DNA of 64,000 nucleotides from Caenorhabditis elegans (GCF_000002985.6 NC_003282.8:4030001-4094000), one strand, 5' to 3'. Counted from the stretch's first letter, positions 12,091 to 24,878 are shown. Made by a program: numbers and translations. The notes: generated from the letters alone by a model not told the origin.

Positions 12091-12573
12091 TGGGCTACTG
12101 TGATCGGTGTTTGCACAGAATTCGAGCTACAGTACCACAGAAATAGCAAGATTCAAATTTTCCGTAATTGTTTATCGAACATTTTGCTGCTAATCACAAC
12201 TTTAATCAAGAAATAAAGTGACAAACACGACTAAATTTTCATTTTCCTCACCTTTTTGTGCATTTCCCAACATTTTCGTAACTTTTTTACACTTTCATGG
12301 TTAATACATATTGCTTCAATAAGTTTCTTTCTTCAATTTGACTAGTTGAAAAAATCTCCACGAAATTTGCTACTTTTAAGCCTAAAAATAGGCAGATATC
12401 TCAAAATTGTAGATATTCAATTTCAAACTCGCGCTCTTTTCTCGTGGCCGCGGCCTAGAAATCCCGCTCTCTCACTGTTCTCTTCCAGATTTTTTAATTT
12501 GAAAAATAATTTATTTCGCCGCGTTTTCCTTCATTTTTCATCGATTTTCCGTCTAATTTTCTGCATTTTTTCA

Positions 12574-12578
12574 GCAGA
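12574..12578 (+). promoter_or_regulatory. Likely trans-splice acceptor for cdc-73
   Basis: TTTTTTCAG ends at 12574, four bases before the cdc-73 start codon. In nematodes such an acceptor directly upstream of a start codon, with no upstream donor, usually marks spliced-leader addition. Whether SL1 or SL2 is used cannot be told from the sequence. Confidence 0.6.
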
Positions 12579-15500
12579 ATGGACCCATTGGAAGCTCTCC
12601 AAAAGCATGTGCAGAGGCCAGAAGAGTTTCCGCTGCGAGAAGTCACCGTGGTAAGTGTTTTAACGATTTTTGTCGATTTTCCAATCATTTTTCTCATTTT
12701 CAGAGCGGAATCTCGTATGTGGCGTTCGGCGACTACGCTTATAAGAAAGACACGGAGACTAGCCTCCAAATCTACGGAAAAAGCGATGAATTCTACTCTT
12801 TGGAGTCACTGGTCGTATTTCTCAAGTACTCACACGAAAATCACGGAGTTTATGTGAAAGAAGCGGCCGCCGCCGGTGTTCGAGCCGTTACACGTATTGA
12901 TAGGTAGAAAATATCGATTTTTAGCCGAAAACACGTGTAATTTTTCAGAAAAAATGTGACAGAGTACCTCCAGGGTGACCGCACAGACTTTCCGGCGCTG
13001 ATGAACCAAGTAAATCCGCTTTCGCTTCGCCAATTGCTCCATTCCTCGGAGCCAGAAGCAAAAAAGCCACGTTTAGACGGTGAAGCCGCCGGCGAGCCAA
13101 TGGACACGAGCACTTCGGGTTATTTTAAACAAAAATCTGAAAAAAAAACTAATTTCGAGCTAAAAACCTTAAAAATTATCGTTTTTAAGCTAAAAATAAG
13201 GATTTTTAGACAAGATATGACTTGAAAATCGATTTTTAAAAGGTTTTAGCTGAAAATAACGATTTTTAAAGCTAAAAACCGACGAATTCTACGCTAAAAT
13301 CCAAATTTTAGGCTAAATGCTTAATAAAAACCTACTTTCACGCTAAAAGCCCCATTTAAACCCCCAAAAATCCAATTGTGGACTAAAAAACTACAAAATA
13401 GTTAATTTAAGCCAAAAAACTGGAAAAAACGTAGTTTAAGCTGAAAATCTGAAGAAAACACCAATTTTGAGCTAAAAACCGAAAGAAAAAACTGTTTTTA
13501 AGTTAAAAATTATTGTTTTTAGCTCAAAAACAATTTTAGGTGAACATTTGAATAAAAATCCGATTTTAAGCTTAAAAAAGTATAAAATAGCTCATTTTAA
13601 GCCAAAAAGCCTGTAACTACCTTAAAAATAACCGTTTCTAAGCTAAAAATCATGATTTTTAGCAGAAATTTGCTCAAAAATCCCGATTTTTCTCAAAATT
13701 AACTCCATTTTTTTCCCAGATGAGCCCCAGGAATCCGCGGTATCCGCTGCAAAGAAAGAAGTCGAAATTCGTGCACTAAATGACAATCTGACAAAGGATA
13801 GAATTGCTGAAATGAGAAGAAAACGACAAAGTCATCGAGAAAAAGGAATAGTCACCATTGAGTACGGCAAAAAATTAGGAAAATGGGCTAAAAAGGCCAA
13901 ATTTATGCTGAAAAATGATGCAAAAATGCAGATTTTAGCCTGAAAACCCGAAAATTTCACGAAATTGCGAATTTCTCAGTTTTCGGTTGAAAAATTGGGA
14001 AAATTACGTTGAAAACGTAGTTTTTACCCGAGAAAACCGAAAAACAACAGTAAAAAGCCAATTTTCGATTTAAAACAATTTTAACTGGGAAAAAATATGA
14101 AATTCAATTTTTTTTTTTCAAAATTCCCTACTAAAATTCGGATTTTCATATAAAAAACTACGCAAATCACCTAAAAAAACCGAAATTCTACCAGAAAAAA
14201 GTGATTTTCAACTCAAAAAATCTTAAATTTATCCCATTTTCATAGAACAGAGCCAATTTTCTCCAAAAACCCGATTTTTGTGCAATTTGTCGTGAATTCC
14301 GGTGTTTTGGGTTACTGTAGTCGGTGTTTGCACAGAAATGGGGCTACAGTACTCAAAATAGACATTTTTCTGGGTATTTTCGTTAAAATTTCTGAAAAAA
14401 TTGTGAAAATTCATTGCAAAAAACGGAAAATCTCGATTTTCTAGGTCAAAATTTTCTTAAAAACTTGTTTAACTCGAAAATTCTTAGAAAACTCCGAATT
14501 TCTCATTTTTTGGTTCAAAAAACTACGAAAAGTCGATTTTTAGTTTGAAAATCTCGTAATTTTCTAAATTTTCACCGAAAAGTTTCCAAAAATCGGCCAA
14601 TTTTTCTTTTAAAAAAAGCCTGAAAAATATAGAATTTTTATGCAAAAAAAATCCGAAAACCCCGATTTTCTAGGACAACATTTCCTCAAAAACCTGATTT
14701 TCTGATCAAGAAATTTCAATTTTTCAGTGAATCCCTATCCACACTGACGTCAGCCTCACTTCCGAAGACTCGAATCCACAAAACCCGTGAAAATGTCATG
14801 TTGGGAGCTCGAGATTTGTCAAATGTGCTCGATATTATCACTTCAGCCCAACGGCAATGGGATTTAAACGAGAAAAAGGAAAAAGTGGCGGCTGTTCATG
14901 CTACGAATCTCTCGAAAGATCAGTCTGGAGCCGCTGGTGGACAACAGCAACGTTCCGGTTATTCTAGATATGCTCAGGAAGCTTTTGCTCATGTAAGGGA
15001 GCCCCCTCCCCAAACTATGTGAAAATTTGAGAAAAATTGGTGAAAAATCGATCTTTCTGCTATTTTTCACGCAAAAATTCGGAAAATTTGATCCAAAAAT
15101 TATGAAATTCGTGAAAACCGGCAATTTTTTCCTAAAAATTCAACATTTTCACCAAAAACCCGCTAAAAATGACGAATTCGGATACTGTAGCCCCGTTTCT
15201 GTGCAAACAACAACTACAGTAACCCAAAACACTGGAATTCACGACAAATTGCACAAAACTCAAAAACTGACGTAAAAATGCGATTTTTCACGCAAAAATT
15301 CGAAAATTTTGATCCAAATAAATGAAAAATTGAGAAAAGATTCGAATTTCAGTGAAATTATGTCCAAAAATCTACTAAAATTCAATTTTTTCAGGAAAAA
15401 ACCAAGGAAATTCAAACGGAAGGCTCTTTTATTGGAAGTAATTTCAGCAGTATCAAGCAGGGACATCATGCGGTACAAAGTTCGTAAAATCCGAGAAATT

Positions 15501-17489
15501 GCAATTTTAAATTCAAAAAAATCAGAAATTTTATAAAATTTGACCCTAAATTCGAAAAACACCGAAAAATTCCCACATTTCGAAACAAAATTGGAAAACT
15601 TCATAAATTGACTTAAAATCCGGGTTTTTGTAATATTCTCACCAATTTTGACTGAAAAAACTCGTAAAAAATGCTTTTTTTTTTCATTAAAGTTGATCTG
15701 GAAAGCTGAAAATTCGGAAAATTTATGAAATTTTCACTAAAAACCTGTGAAAAACCAATTTGTGCCGGAAAATGTGATTTTTAACACAAAAATTCAGAAA
15801 TTTTGCTTCAAAATGGAGAATTTCATGAAAAATGACGATTTTGGGTACTGTAGCTCTATCTCTGTGCAAACACCGACTACAGTAACCCAAAACGTCGGAT
15901 TTGACGACAAATTGCACAGAATTCATAAAATTTGACCTAAAATCTGGGTTTTTTTTCTGAAATTTCTACTAAAAAATGTAAAAAACGCCAATTTTTCACA
16001 AAATTTTCAATTTTCCAGAAGCACCCGACGCTCCCCCAGGCCGTCCTCCACTCGCCAAGCCCATCCAGCTTCTGACGTCATCAACTGCCACGTCATCAGG
16101 CTCATCAGCAGCTCAAAATGGCTCAAAACGGACGTCTCGCTCCCCGATCATCATCGTTCCGTCGGCAATGAATACGATGATAAATTTGTACAATGTTCGA
16201 GATATTCTGCAGAATTTCAGCTATGTTCCTGTTGATCAGCGACGAAAAGAGACGAATAAGAAGCCTGTCGATTTGGCTATTCAACGGCAGAAAAATGGTG
16301 TTACTTGTGCGTTTTTTTGGCTGGAAATGCGATTTTTCACGCGAAAATTTGGAAATTTTGACCCAAAAAATGAGAAAAACTAAGATTTGTGCTTGAAAAT
16401 CTGAATTTATTGGAAAAATTTGAAATTCTTGAGCCAAAAATGCTGAAAATTAAACATTTCGACGAAAAAAACCCCGAAAAATGACGGTTTTGAGTACTGT
16501 AGCCCCATTTCTGTGCAATCACCGACTACAGTAACCCAACACATCTGAATTTACGACAAAATTCTGAAAATGGTCAAATCCTTCTCGAAAACTTGCGTTT
16601 TGCCTGAAATTTACGATTGTTTACGCGAAAATTCGAATATTTTAACCCAAAAATAATGAAAATCGTAAAATCCACCGGTTTTTGCGCAAAAATGGAAAAT
16701 GTTGACTTAAAAACTTGAAAAATGAGACGATTTTGGGTACTGTAGCCCCATATCTGTGCGACCACAGACTACAGTAACCCAAAACACCGAAATTTACGAC
16801 AAATTACACAAAACTTGAAAATAGACTTGAAAATTCGATTTTTCTCGAAAAAGTCCTTTTTAAAGTGATTTAAAATAATTTTAAGCTAAAAAATTGGAAA
16901 AATACGCAATTTTTCAAAATTTGTTTGGAAATTTGAGCAAAAAGCGTAAAACCCTGAAATTTCGAGAAAAAAACTGAAATCTTCACCTAACCTTTCGAAA
17001 ATACTCAATTTTAACCAAACATTTCGAAAAAACTAGACGTTTCAGGCAATATTCGCTGCAAAAATGGTATTTTTTGGGATTTTTAACCGATTTTAAGCTA
17101 AAAATTCGAAAAAAAAACAAAAACTCCATTTTAACCTAAAATTTGAAATTGATTCAGACAATATCCGCGTAATCGACAATGCCGAGAAGCTTGCCAATGA
17201 TGATTGGGATCGTGTGATCGCCGTCTTCGTAATGGGTGTCGCGTGGCAATTCAAAGGCTGGAAATGGAATGGAAATCCGACGGACATCTTCACCCACATT
17301 CCTGCATTCCATTTCCACGTCGACCAGGATAAGCCGGTGGCTCAAGTGATGCAGTGGAATGTACACAAGATTCCAGTCTCGGCGACGAAACGGCACATGG
17401 ATAAGGCTCGATTCAGTCAAGTTTGGGAGACAATCGAGAATTTTGTACGCAAGAACAAGCCACATCTCACCGCCCGTCTTGGACTCTGA
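12579..17489 (+). CDS. cdc-73: CDC-73 / parafibromin, PAF1 complex subunit
   Basis: Eight exons join in phase: 12579-12650, 12704-12903, 12949-13118, 13720-13861, 14728-14992, 15395-15479, 16019-16306 and 17158-17489, giving 517 residues, the length I expect for nematode CDC-73. The start MDPLEALQKH and the following YVAFGDYAYKKDTETSLQIY are typical of parafibromin N-termini. Roughly residues 355-517 form the Cdc73 C-terminal Ras-like domain (NVRDILQNF, VPVDQRRKETNKK, NPTDIFTHIPAFH). The protein is a nuclear subunit of the PAF1 elongation complex and links RNA polymerase II to histone modification and 3' processing. Two introns use weak donors (G|GTTATT at 13118 and A|GTTCGT at 15479). The introns are long and packed with a TACTGTAG..CTACAGTAACCC repeat. 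Confidence 0.95.
14288..16810. repeat. TACTGTAGCCCC..CTACAGTAACCC repeats in cdc-73 introns
   Basis: At least five copies of TACTGTAGCCCCATTTCTGT, GCAAACACCGACTACAGTAA and a tail GAATTTACGACAAATTGCAC lie in introns 4-7 (near 14288-14352, 15181-15255, 15844-15915, 16493-16560 and 16737-16810). Each core is an imperfect palindrome, TACTGTAG..CTACAGTA. Further copies sit near 11610, 12095, 20770, 20985 and 21290, in both orientations. Confidence 0.8.
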
Positions 17490-18122
17490 AAATTCTCGGA
17501 AATTTTCTTTTTTTCTTCATTTTTTGCAAATTTATTTATTCATCACTTTTGATTTTATTAAAAATGCCATTTTTCTTCAAACAATTTTTAATCGAAAATT
17601 CAAATTTTTAGCGAAAAAATCATTTTCCACGTGGCGAAATCGTCATTTTTGGAGTGGAGAAAATTCGATTTTCAAGCGGAAAATTGCCCAATTTTCGTCA
17701 GTTTTCGTCAGCCAGGCGGCGCGGTCGCGTCGCGGCAACAAATTTTTTAATTCGTGAATTTTCAAGGTAATATTTTGGAGAAAAATTCAAATTTTCCAGT
17801 TAAACATTGTTTCGTTTTTTGGCCAAAATTGCCTTCTAGGATTTTCGAAATATTGCTCCATTGGCCACGCGGAGCGGTCGCTTCGCGGCTTTTTTTTTTT
17901 TCATGATTACTGGCTCAAAACTAGACACTTTGAATTCCCAAGTTAAATTCATTTGTCAAAATTCTTCAAAAGAGTTCGGGGAGTAGTGCGATTCAGAAAG
18001 CAGAAAGTGAGAAAAAAATTAGAGGTATAGCACAAGTATTAGAAATATACCAAAAAATTAGGTGAAAATTAGCGGGAGAGAGGGAGAGATCATGAGTAAT
18101 TTAACGGAAATTGAGGGGAAAT
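17490..18122. other. Region between convergent cdc-73 and pcn-1
   Basis: This 633-bp stretch separates the two convergent stop codons. No gene is seen. It has two copies of the GC-rich GGCGGCGCGGTCGCGTCGCGG-type repeat near 17715 and 17867 and otherwise AT-rich 3' flanking DNA. Confidence 0.6.
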
Positions 18123-19435
18123 TTAGTCCATATTCTCGTCGTCGTCAATCTTTGGAGCCAAGTAGAAGCGAAGATATCCATTCTCCTCGATCGGATACTC
18201 GACAACGACCGGAACATCGTTGCACAGAGAGAGACGAACTCTGTCGGAAAGTGCCGTCGCCTTGGTGAACTGATTCATGTACTTGATCGAGAAGTTCACA
18301 TTAACCGGATCCTTGACCTCCAGTGTTACAGCCTCAGTCTCATCGTCAGTGTTGGAAGATGGGGAGTAGGTGACGACAGAAGATCCGATGTCTCCCTTTC
18401 CGGTGAACACGATGCCAGCCTTGGTGGCGGTGATGTTCAACGAGTCGGAGAACGTCGACAGATCCTTGCAAGTCTTCTGGAACTCGCCGGCAGGCATCTC
18501 ACAAACGACGGCGTAGTCTTGATCCGGGATCCCGAGATGTTCGCTGTCAATGTCCATCATTTTGACTGTCACGTCTTGGGTCTTGTCACGCTTTGGATCG
18601 GCGAATGTGAAGATGATCGAGTCGCCTTCGTTTTCCTCATACTGCAATGAAAATTGGTAATTTTTGGGCTTAAAATTGGAATTTTTCGGGGAAAAATCGA
18701 TAAAAAATTTGAATTTTCAATGATTTTTCAGGCGGAAATGTTGTTTTCTAATGATTTTTAAGGCATAAAATGGAAAACTCGGACTATTTTGGCATAAAAA
18801 TCGATAACAATTTGAGTTTCCAGTGATTTTTCGGGTGAAAAATGCTGATTTCCGCCAAAAATGTGAATTTCTAATAATTTTTAGAACGAAAAATGATTAA
18901 TTCAGACTATTTCGGCCTAAAAGTCTCTAAAAATATTAATTTTCAATGATTTTTAGTGCGAAAAAAAAAACTGATTTTGCCACTTTTGACTACCGAAAAA
19001 CCACATTTTCGGATTTTTCGGGCGAAAAAGTCCGAATGAAGCGATTTTTCGCATGAAAATCCACAATTCAAGGTGAAAAATGCTGATTTCTTCGATTTAA
19101 AGCTTTTACAATCACCTTCAGCATGCAGGTATCGTCGTTGTTGGCGCACTTGAGCGCCTTCGACATATTAGCCAACGAAAGTCCGAGGTTGATGGTCCGA
19201 TCGCAGCGATATGTGTCGAAAAGGCCGACCTGAACACGGAAAATTAGCTAATTTTCTTCATTTTTCCCAATTTTACCTCCAACTTGAGCGAAACCAACGC
19301 GACGTGAGACGAGTCCATAGCCTGAAGGCTCATCGCCGTCTCGGAGCAATCGAATGGAGCATCGGTGACGAGATCCTTGATCGATTCGACGATCTTCTTA
19401 AGGAGTCCGGCGTTGGCGAGCTTGGCCTCAAACAT
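18123..19435 (-). CDS. pcn-1: PCNA sliding clamp
   Basis: On the minus strand three exons join in phase: 19277-19435, 19116-19229 and 18123-18641, giving 263 residues, the expected length of C. elegans PCN-1. The N-terminus [19 protein letters not shown], the [14 protein letters not shown] strand, the [16 protein letters not shown] helix and the C-terminal [14 protein letters not shown] are standard PCNA landmarks. The product is the homotrimeric DNA clamp that tethers DNA polymerases and many repair and chromatin factors during S phase. A trans-splice-type acceptor (TTATTCAG) lies 13 bases upstream of the ATG. E2F-like TTTCGCGC sites lie about 195-225 bp upstream. The gene converges on cdc-73. 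Confidence 0.97.
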
Positions 19436-19628
19436 TTTGACGGGAGATCTGAATAAAAATTATGAAATACAGCGAAAAATGCGGATTTTCACGGGAAAAA
19501 ATGGGTTTTCCGCGGATTTTCATTGAAAAAACGAAGGAAAATTATTTTTTCACTCAGAAAAGCGAAAAAATCGCGAAAAACCACAAAAAAATAGGACGAA
19601 ATGAACGGAGAAAGTGCGATGAATGAAG

Positions 19629-19661
19629 TTTCGCGCGCGTTTTCGAATGAAACTTCGCGCC
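19629..19661. promoter_or_regulatory. E2F-like sites upstream of pcn-1
   Basis: TTTCGCGC occurs at 19629-19636 within TTTCGCGCGCG, and a second related CTTCGCGCC lies at about 19653-19661. The E2F/DP consensus is TTTSSCGC, and PCNA genes are classic E2F targets. The sites lie about 200 bp upstream of the pcn-1 start codon, so regulation by EFL-1/DPL-1 is a reasonable inference. Confidence 0.55.
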
Positions 19662-20190
19662 TCAATTTACCGCATTCAAAAAGTGCGCCAGCAGTCGTCC
19701 TTTGCGCATTCTCCGTGCATTGCGTACCAGGCATTTTATTTGACGCGCAACACTTTAGAAAAGCGGTTTTTAATGGGGAAATAACGAATTTTCGAGGCAA
19801 ATTGGTTGAAAAATAAAAATTTTAAATTTCAATAAAAAAATTTATAACAAAAATCGCTGGTAAATTCATGAAAACTGAGGCCTGGAGTTTGACACTGCGT
19901 ACAATACATATAATTTGACGCGCAACTTATTTTGACGAATTTTATAATTAATAAATTAGATTTAAACCTTATTTTCAGACGTTTAAAGAACAAACAAATC
20001 AACTAAAACGTCATAATTTATTTTTTAGGCATGTTTGACAAAAAAACCTCGAAAAACCAATTATTCATTCACAGAAACAACAAAAACCAAGACTAGTGAT
20101 TCAAAAAGGCAACCAATCGCTTAGCAACCCGAAAACACCCGAAAACGCATAGAAAAACATAAAAAAATAAATTATTCCCGCCGAAAAATC
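19662..20190. other. Intergenic region between pcn-1 and wrt-5
   Basis: AT-rich sequence with no gene seen. The pcn-1 promoter side carries TTGACGCGCAAC twice (near 19740 and 19917). The remainder is the 3' flank of wrt-5. Confidence 0.5.
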
Positions 20191-20192
20191 GT

Positions 20193-21618
20193 TCATTTTT
20201 CCCAATACGGCCACTGTTTCTTCATGTACCATGCCGGCGGTGTGTCGGGAATATTTCCGCAATGATAGCGGTAGATGAGGAGATTGTAGGAGTATTTTCT
20301 GCAAAAACCGAGCAAAATTTTTGAAATAATCGAGAAAAACCTACCCATCGGGCTCTTTGACTTGCTCAATATTGCCAATCAGGTCAAAAGCCGTCACAAC
20401 ATCCCCTTCCATTTGCTCATCGCCCTCGAAATACTCGCCAGTGCGGATAGTAAGCTGGAAATTTGGATTTTCATGAAAAATTCCCCCAATTTTTTCAAAT
20501 TTCCCGCCAAAAATCCCTACTTTCTCATACTGAATCGTTGAATATGTGGGAAGAAGGTCATATTCACAACACATAAGCCGCAGACTTCCGTCAGAATGTT
20601 GAGTTACTCCCCCGACCCACGAGGAATTGGTGGAGCATGTCGTTGAAGTCGCTCGTTCCGGGCATTCCTGGAAAAAATTGAGAAAATGATAAATTTCATG
20701 ATTTTTACTAGGATTTGCACGATTTTTCACCCTAAATTCGTCTTTTTGTGCATTTTGTGGCAAGATCTAGTGTTTTGGGGTACGGTAGCCGGTGTTTTCA
20801 CAAAAACGGGGCTACAGTAAGCAAAATTAATTAAAAAATGGGCTAAATAGCTAAGAATAAATCGTTTTTCAAAACGTTCGACAATAATTTGATGAAATAT
20901 CAAAAAATCAATTAGAAACGGTAAGATTTTCGCATTTTGGAGCCATTTTGCGACATTTCGTGCAATTTGGCGTCAAATCCAGTGCTTTGGGTTACTGTAG
21001 TCGGTGTTTGCACGGAAATGGAGCTACAGTACGGATATTTTTGCTAATTTTCGAAAAAAAACCGTCGTTTTTACAATTCTCGGGTTAATTTTTCGATTTT
21101 CTGTGCATTTTTTCGTAAGATATGGTTTTTGGGGTTACGGTAGTCGGCTTGTGATTGGAAATTTCTGAAATGTTTCAAAAACTAATTTAAAATATTTTTC
21201 TGTATGACAAAAATGTGTTAAAATAGGGTTTTTTTTTAGTTTTCCGGGTTTTCCAAGTTTTTCTGCAATTTGGCGTCAAATCTGGTGTTTACACATACAT
21301 GGAGCTACAGTAACTGGGAAAATTTTGAAAATAACCTAGAAACAAACACAAAATTCAAACATACGAATTTTCACTGTAAAATGTGGAAATTTCGATAATA
21401 TCCGACTGCAATTTATCGTAAAATGCGGTGTAACCGGAAAAACAACTCACTGCATACTTCTTCTCGTGACAACTGGGCCGCGAGCACAAAATGTTCACAT
21501 TGCCATTTTTGTGCACCTCCATGCCAAATGGCACCTTGTGATCCCCACAGTAGTCTGCGAGAGTGGAGCCGGCCACAAAAGCCATGAGCCATGAAGCCAT
21601 GAGCCACATGGAGCACAT
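20193..21618 (-). CDS. wrt-5: Warthog-type hedgehog-related secreted protein
   Basis: Four minus-strand exons join in phase: 21451-21618, 20521-20667, 20345-20454 and 20193-20298, giving 176 residues. The first ~21 residues (MCSMWLMASWLMAFVAGSTL) are a signal peptide. The rest is a single Wart domain with the expected YCGDHKVPFGMEV start and conserved cysteines (CSRPSCHEKKYAECPE, LMCCEYDLL, YHCGNIP). There is no Hog autoprocessing domain, as I recall for WRT-5. The family is hedgehog-related and secreted, and wrt-5 is reported to matter for epidermal development. An AG acceptor 12 bases upstream of the ATG (AGTTTCAG, ending at plus 21631) suggests trans-splicing. The symbol rests on the domain layout and the pcn-1 neighbour. 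Confidence 0.88.
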
Positions 21619-21631
21619 GGTGGTCGGATGC

Positions 21632-22460
21632 TGAAACTTTGAAATTTTAGACGGGAATTTTTCAGTGGAAAAGTTCAAATTGGGGCCAGAGACAGAAAAT
21701 GTGTGCTCGTATTACGGCATTTTTTGGTCGGGGTGGGGGGAAATGTCATCGAATATGAACAAATATTTGGAAGAAGTGAGAAAGGTTAAACATGCGTGTC
21801 TGTGTACCTTTGAATTAACAAGACCATTTCATTTTTTTCCTATGAAGTTTTTGATTGGAAATACTGGTGAACTTTAGTATTTCAACATTCCAGAAGATCG
21901 TGAGGCTTCTGGACGACCGTAAGTACCTCAAAGCTGCCTAAAACCTCAGTAGGCTGCCTAACACCCCAGTGGGTTGCCTAGAGCCGAGTAAGCTGTCAAG
22001 AACCGTAGTAGGTTGCCTGAAACCTCAGTAGACTGCCTAGTACTTTAGTAGACTGCCTAGAACCACTGTAGGCTGCCTAAAACTCCCCGTAGATTACTCC
22101 CCCATAGCTCTAAAAATTCAAAAAAAAAAAAAGATTCTAAAACAGATTCCAGATATCTCTAATCATCCTATGACCTTCTGGGATCTCTCGGATCTTTCAT
22201 TGCCGTATGGGAACAATTGGGCCAGCGCTCGGCGAAAATCGCTGGGAGTTTAGCCATGTACAGGACTATTTGTACTTTTAAGCTGAAAGTTATAGAATTT
22301 ACTACTAGGTCTCTAAAAATCCTACGCTGTAGAAATAAAACAGAAAAATGTACAAATGCAACGCCGCCGCCGCCTCATCAAAGTCGCGATGAAATGTTGT
22401 TCGCTGGTCATTCGGCGTGGAGATGTAGATTAACCGATAATTCAATGCTACTACTCATTT
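21632..22460. other. Upstream of wrt-5: no gene, minisatellite inside
   Basis: No coding region is supported. The frames at 21665-21877 and 22217-22462 show no family signal. A short minisatellite (21915-22085) is listed separately. Confidence 0.5.
21915..22085. repeat. Minisatellite of ~24-bp units
   Basis: About seven diverged tandem copies of a unit close to AGGCTGCCTAAAACCTCAGT are visible from GTAAGTACCTCAAAGCTGCC to AGGCTGCCTAAAACTCC. Units differ by substitutions and one or two indels. Confidence 0.7.
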
Positions 22461-23780
22461 AGAGGAGACAGCGTTTGAAACCCGGAGAGTGTGTGTGTGT
22501 TGCCGAGGTGTTAGAAAATGGAGTGACGAGGAGATGGAGGACGGAAAAGGGTGGCAAGTATATAAGAAAAACAATTGGTGTGTGCAAGGAGCAGAGGAGG
22601 AGAAGCTCGAAAAGTTCAAGCTCTCCAAAAAGGCTGAGCAAAAACCTCGGTCATCTAGAAATTTCGAGCTTGTCACCTAGAAATGGGTGAAATTCGGCAA
22701 AGCCATGGAGCCCAGGAAGCCTCTCGGCTCCAGACAGACCTCACTGTTCTCTTTTCCAGTTCTATTCTTGACTCCACATCAGACATTTTCCCATCATCCT
22801 TCCTTCTCAAGTGTTGGCGACCAAGCTCCAAACTTCAGACCTATCAAAGCGTGGAGAATCAAGAGACGCAGAGAAGATGTTGGAAACGTGAGAAAAGCTT
22901 GAGGGTGGTTTCTTAAGAAGTCATGAATATTTGGTGTGAAAATCGAGGTTCATGGGTCATCTGGCGGATGGACACCACATGACAATACGAATCATCACTT
23001 TTTGAGCTGAGCCACATGGAAGCTTGGCTCATTACCGAAAGCCACTCGGCTAGACAGTTCTGCTGCATGGTAGGAAATTTGACAAAATTTTCGTTCAAAT
23101 TGGCAAAATTTGTCTGTAACTGACTAAAAATGGCACAAAACAGTTAAAACTGGATCACGCCCGATTAACCTGCCAAAAGGTGTCAAAAACTGGGTAAAAA
23201 GGACCTAAAGTGAGTGAAAACTGGTAAAATTCAGCGGAAAAATTCATTATCATGCAACTTTTGCACCGAAGTTTTTTTCAAAAAAGGCTGAGAAAGTGTG
23301 TGGAAATTTGGCGAAAGTTGATAAAAGGCATCAGAAATGTGCAGAATTCAGAGAAATTTGGCTACAAATGCCAAAAGTTGGCGAAAATTCGGCGAAAGTT
23401 AACTGGGAAGTTGGTAAGAGGCGTCAAAAGTGTGCAGGATTTTAGCGAAATTATGCAAAAAGTGCCAAAAAAAGTCCGAAATCCGGCCGAAGTGCTCATT
23501 TTCATGAGATTTTTGGAGGGAAGTTTCAAAAAAAAGCTGGAAAACATTAAAATTATAATGCCAATATTGGAAAATAATCAATATGATAACAGTGATAGCA
23601 GGTCTGTACGGAGGAAAAATCAGGAAGAAAGAGAGCGAGAGACAATACAATATTATGGAGATGATAAAAAGCGGAACAATATATACTTTTTGAGAAACAA
23701 AAGGTGTTTTATTTTCCCCGGAAAAAAATATGAACAGGATGATAGGAAATTTCGTATAATACCAATATTGAAAATTTCAA
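22461..23780. other. Ambiguous region, possible short ORFs
   Basis: Two short frames look slightly better than noise. One starts at 22705 on the plus strand (MEPRKPLGSRQTS, ending near 22902). The other is on the minus strand from about 23068 to 22913 (MQQNCLAEWLSVMSQ). Neither has a recognised domain or a clear splice partner. From about 23100 to 23560 a word close to GGCGAAAGTTGGCGAAAATT recurs loosely. I do not call a gene. Confidence 0.3.
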
Positions 23781-23789
23781 TACTGCTCA

Positions 23790-24660
23790 TTAGGGCTTCC
23801 ATGTAGACTTTAAAACGCCTGCCTGAAGTCAAGGCGACCTCCGCCTGCCTTTCGCCTTAATTCGCGCCATGATTAAACATATGATTTTCATCAAATTGAT
23901 AGAAATGGGAAAATTATAAATTTATATATTCACGATATAAAAAACAAAAAAGGCGGGCAGGTTTCAGCCAGGCGTCAGGCCCTGAAGTTGCGCCTGCCTA
24001 CCATGGAAGTCCTACTGCTCGTTAAACATCCATGCACTGGTTCGATTACAAAAAATCGAGCAAAATAGAAACCGAAATCAATAATAAATAGTGTGTGTGT
24101 TGAATATGCCAACTACCCGCAGAGCGAAGGGCGGTTTTACGATGTTTTTATGATTTAGTATACGAACATATTCGAGAGGGGGGAGAAACAATGGGGAGGG
24201 TGCTGGGAAGGATTATAGTTTGGGTATTACTGACTAGTATTGGGAGGGCGTACAGAAGAACAATGGAATTCTGATGACCTGCTCATGAAAGTCTAGTTGG
24301 AACTGGAAATTTGAAAAAAGATATTTTAAAGTTGGCAAAAATTCGCAGAATATCGGGAGAAAAAGAAACAAAAGATTTGTTATTAAAGTAGTTTAAATTA
24401 TTTACAATTGGCAAAAACTTCATTGTTAAATCAACTACAATTGTCATAAATGGCAGGCAGGCGCGATTTAGGGGCGCCTGGTGCCTACCTGAAACCGGTC
24501 GGCCTTTAACCGCTTTTTTTTGCATTTTACGTGATGTTGCAAATTTATAATTTTCTCATTTTTACCAATTTGATAAAAATCAAATTAAGAATGCAAAAAG
24601 CGAACGTCGGGTCGAGGTCGCCTTAAGGTCAGACAGGCAGGCGTTTTAACGTGCTAAGTT
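23790..24660. repeat. CAGGCAGGCG-type repeat pair
   Basis: The left block near 23790-24010 (CTTCCATGTAGACTTTAAAA, CGCCTGCCTGAAGTCAAGG) and the right block near 24445-24650 (AGGCAGGCGCGATTTAGGGG, CAGACAGGCAGGCGTTTTAA) contain inverted pieces of one repeat family. Related copies occur near 43110, 48300 and 49300. Confidence 0.65.
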
Positions 24661-24878
24661 CGGCAGAAACTGTCAAAACTGGAGAAAATTTGGCGGAAGT
24701 TAGCTGAAATCCGAAGTAATTATGTAAAACTTGGTGTTAAAGGTATCGAAAGTTGCCGAGAACTGGCTAAAGTTGACGTAAGCTTGCAGAAAACTGACAA
24801 CATTTTGCGTAGAGTATCAGACGGTTTATAGGCTGTGAAAATTTCTGACGAGAGTTAGCTTGGAAAACTGCAAGGTTG

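Noticed and set aside
18111-18650. 179-codon plus-strand frame
   Set aside because: Antisense shadow of pcn-1 exon 3.
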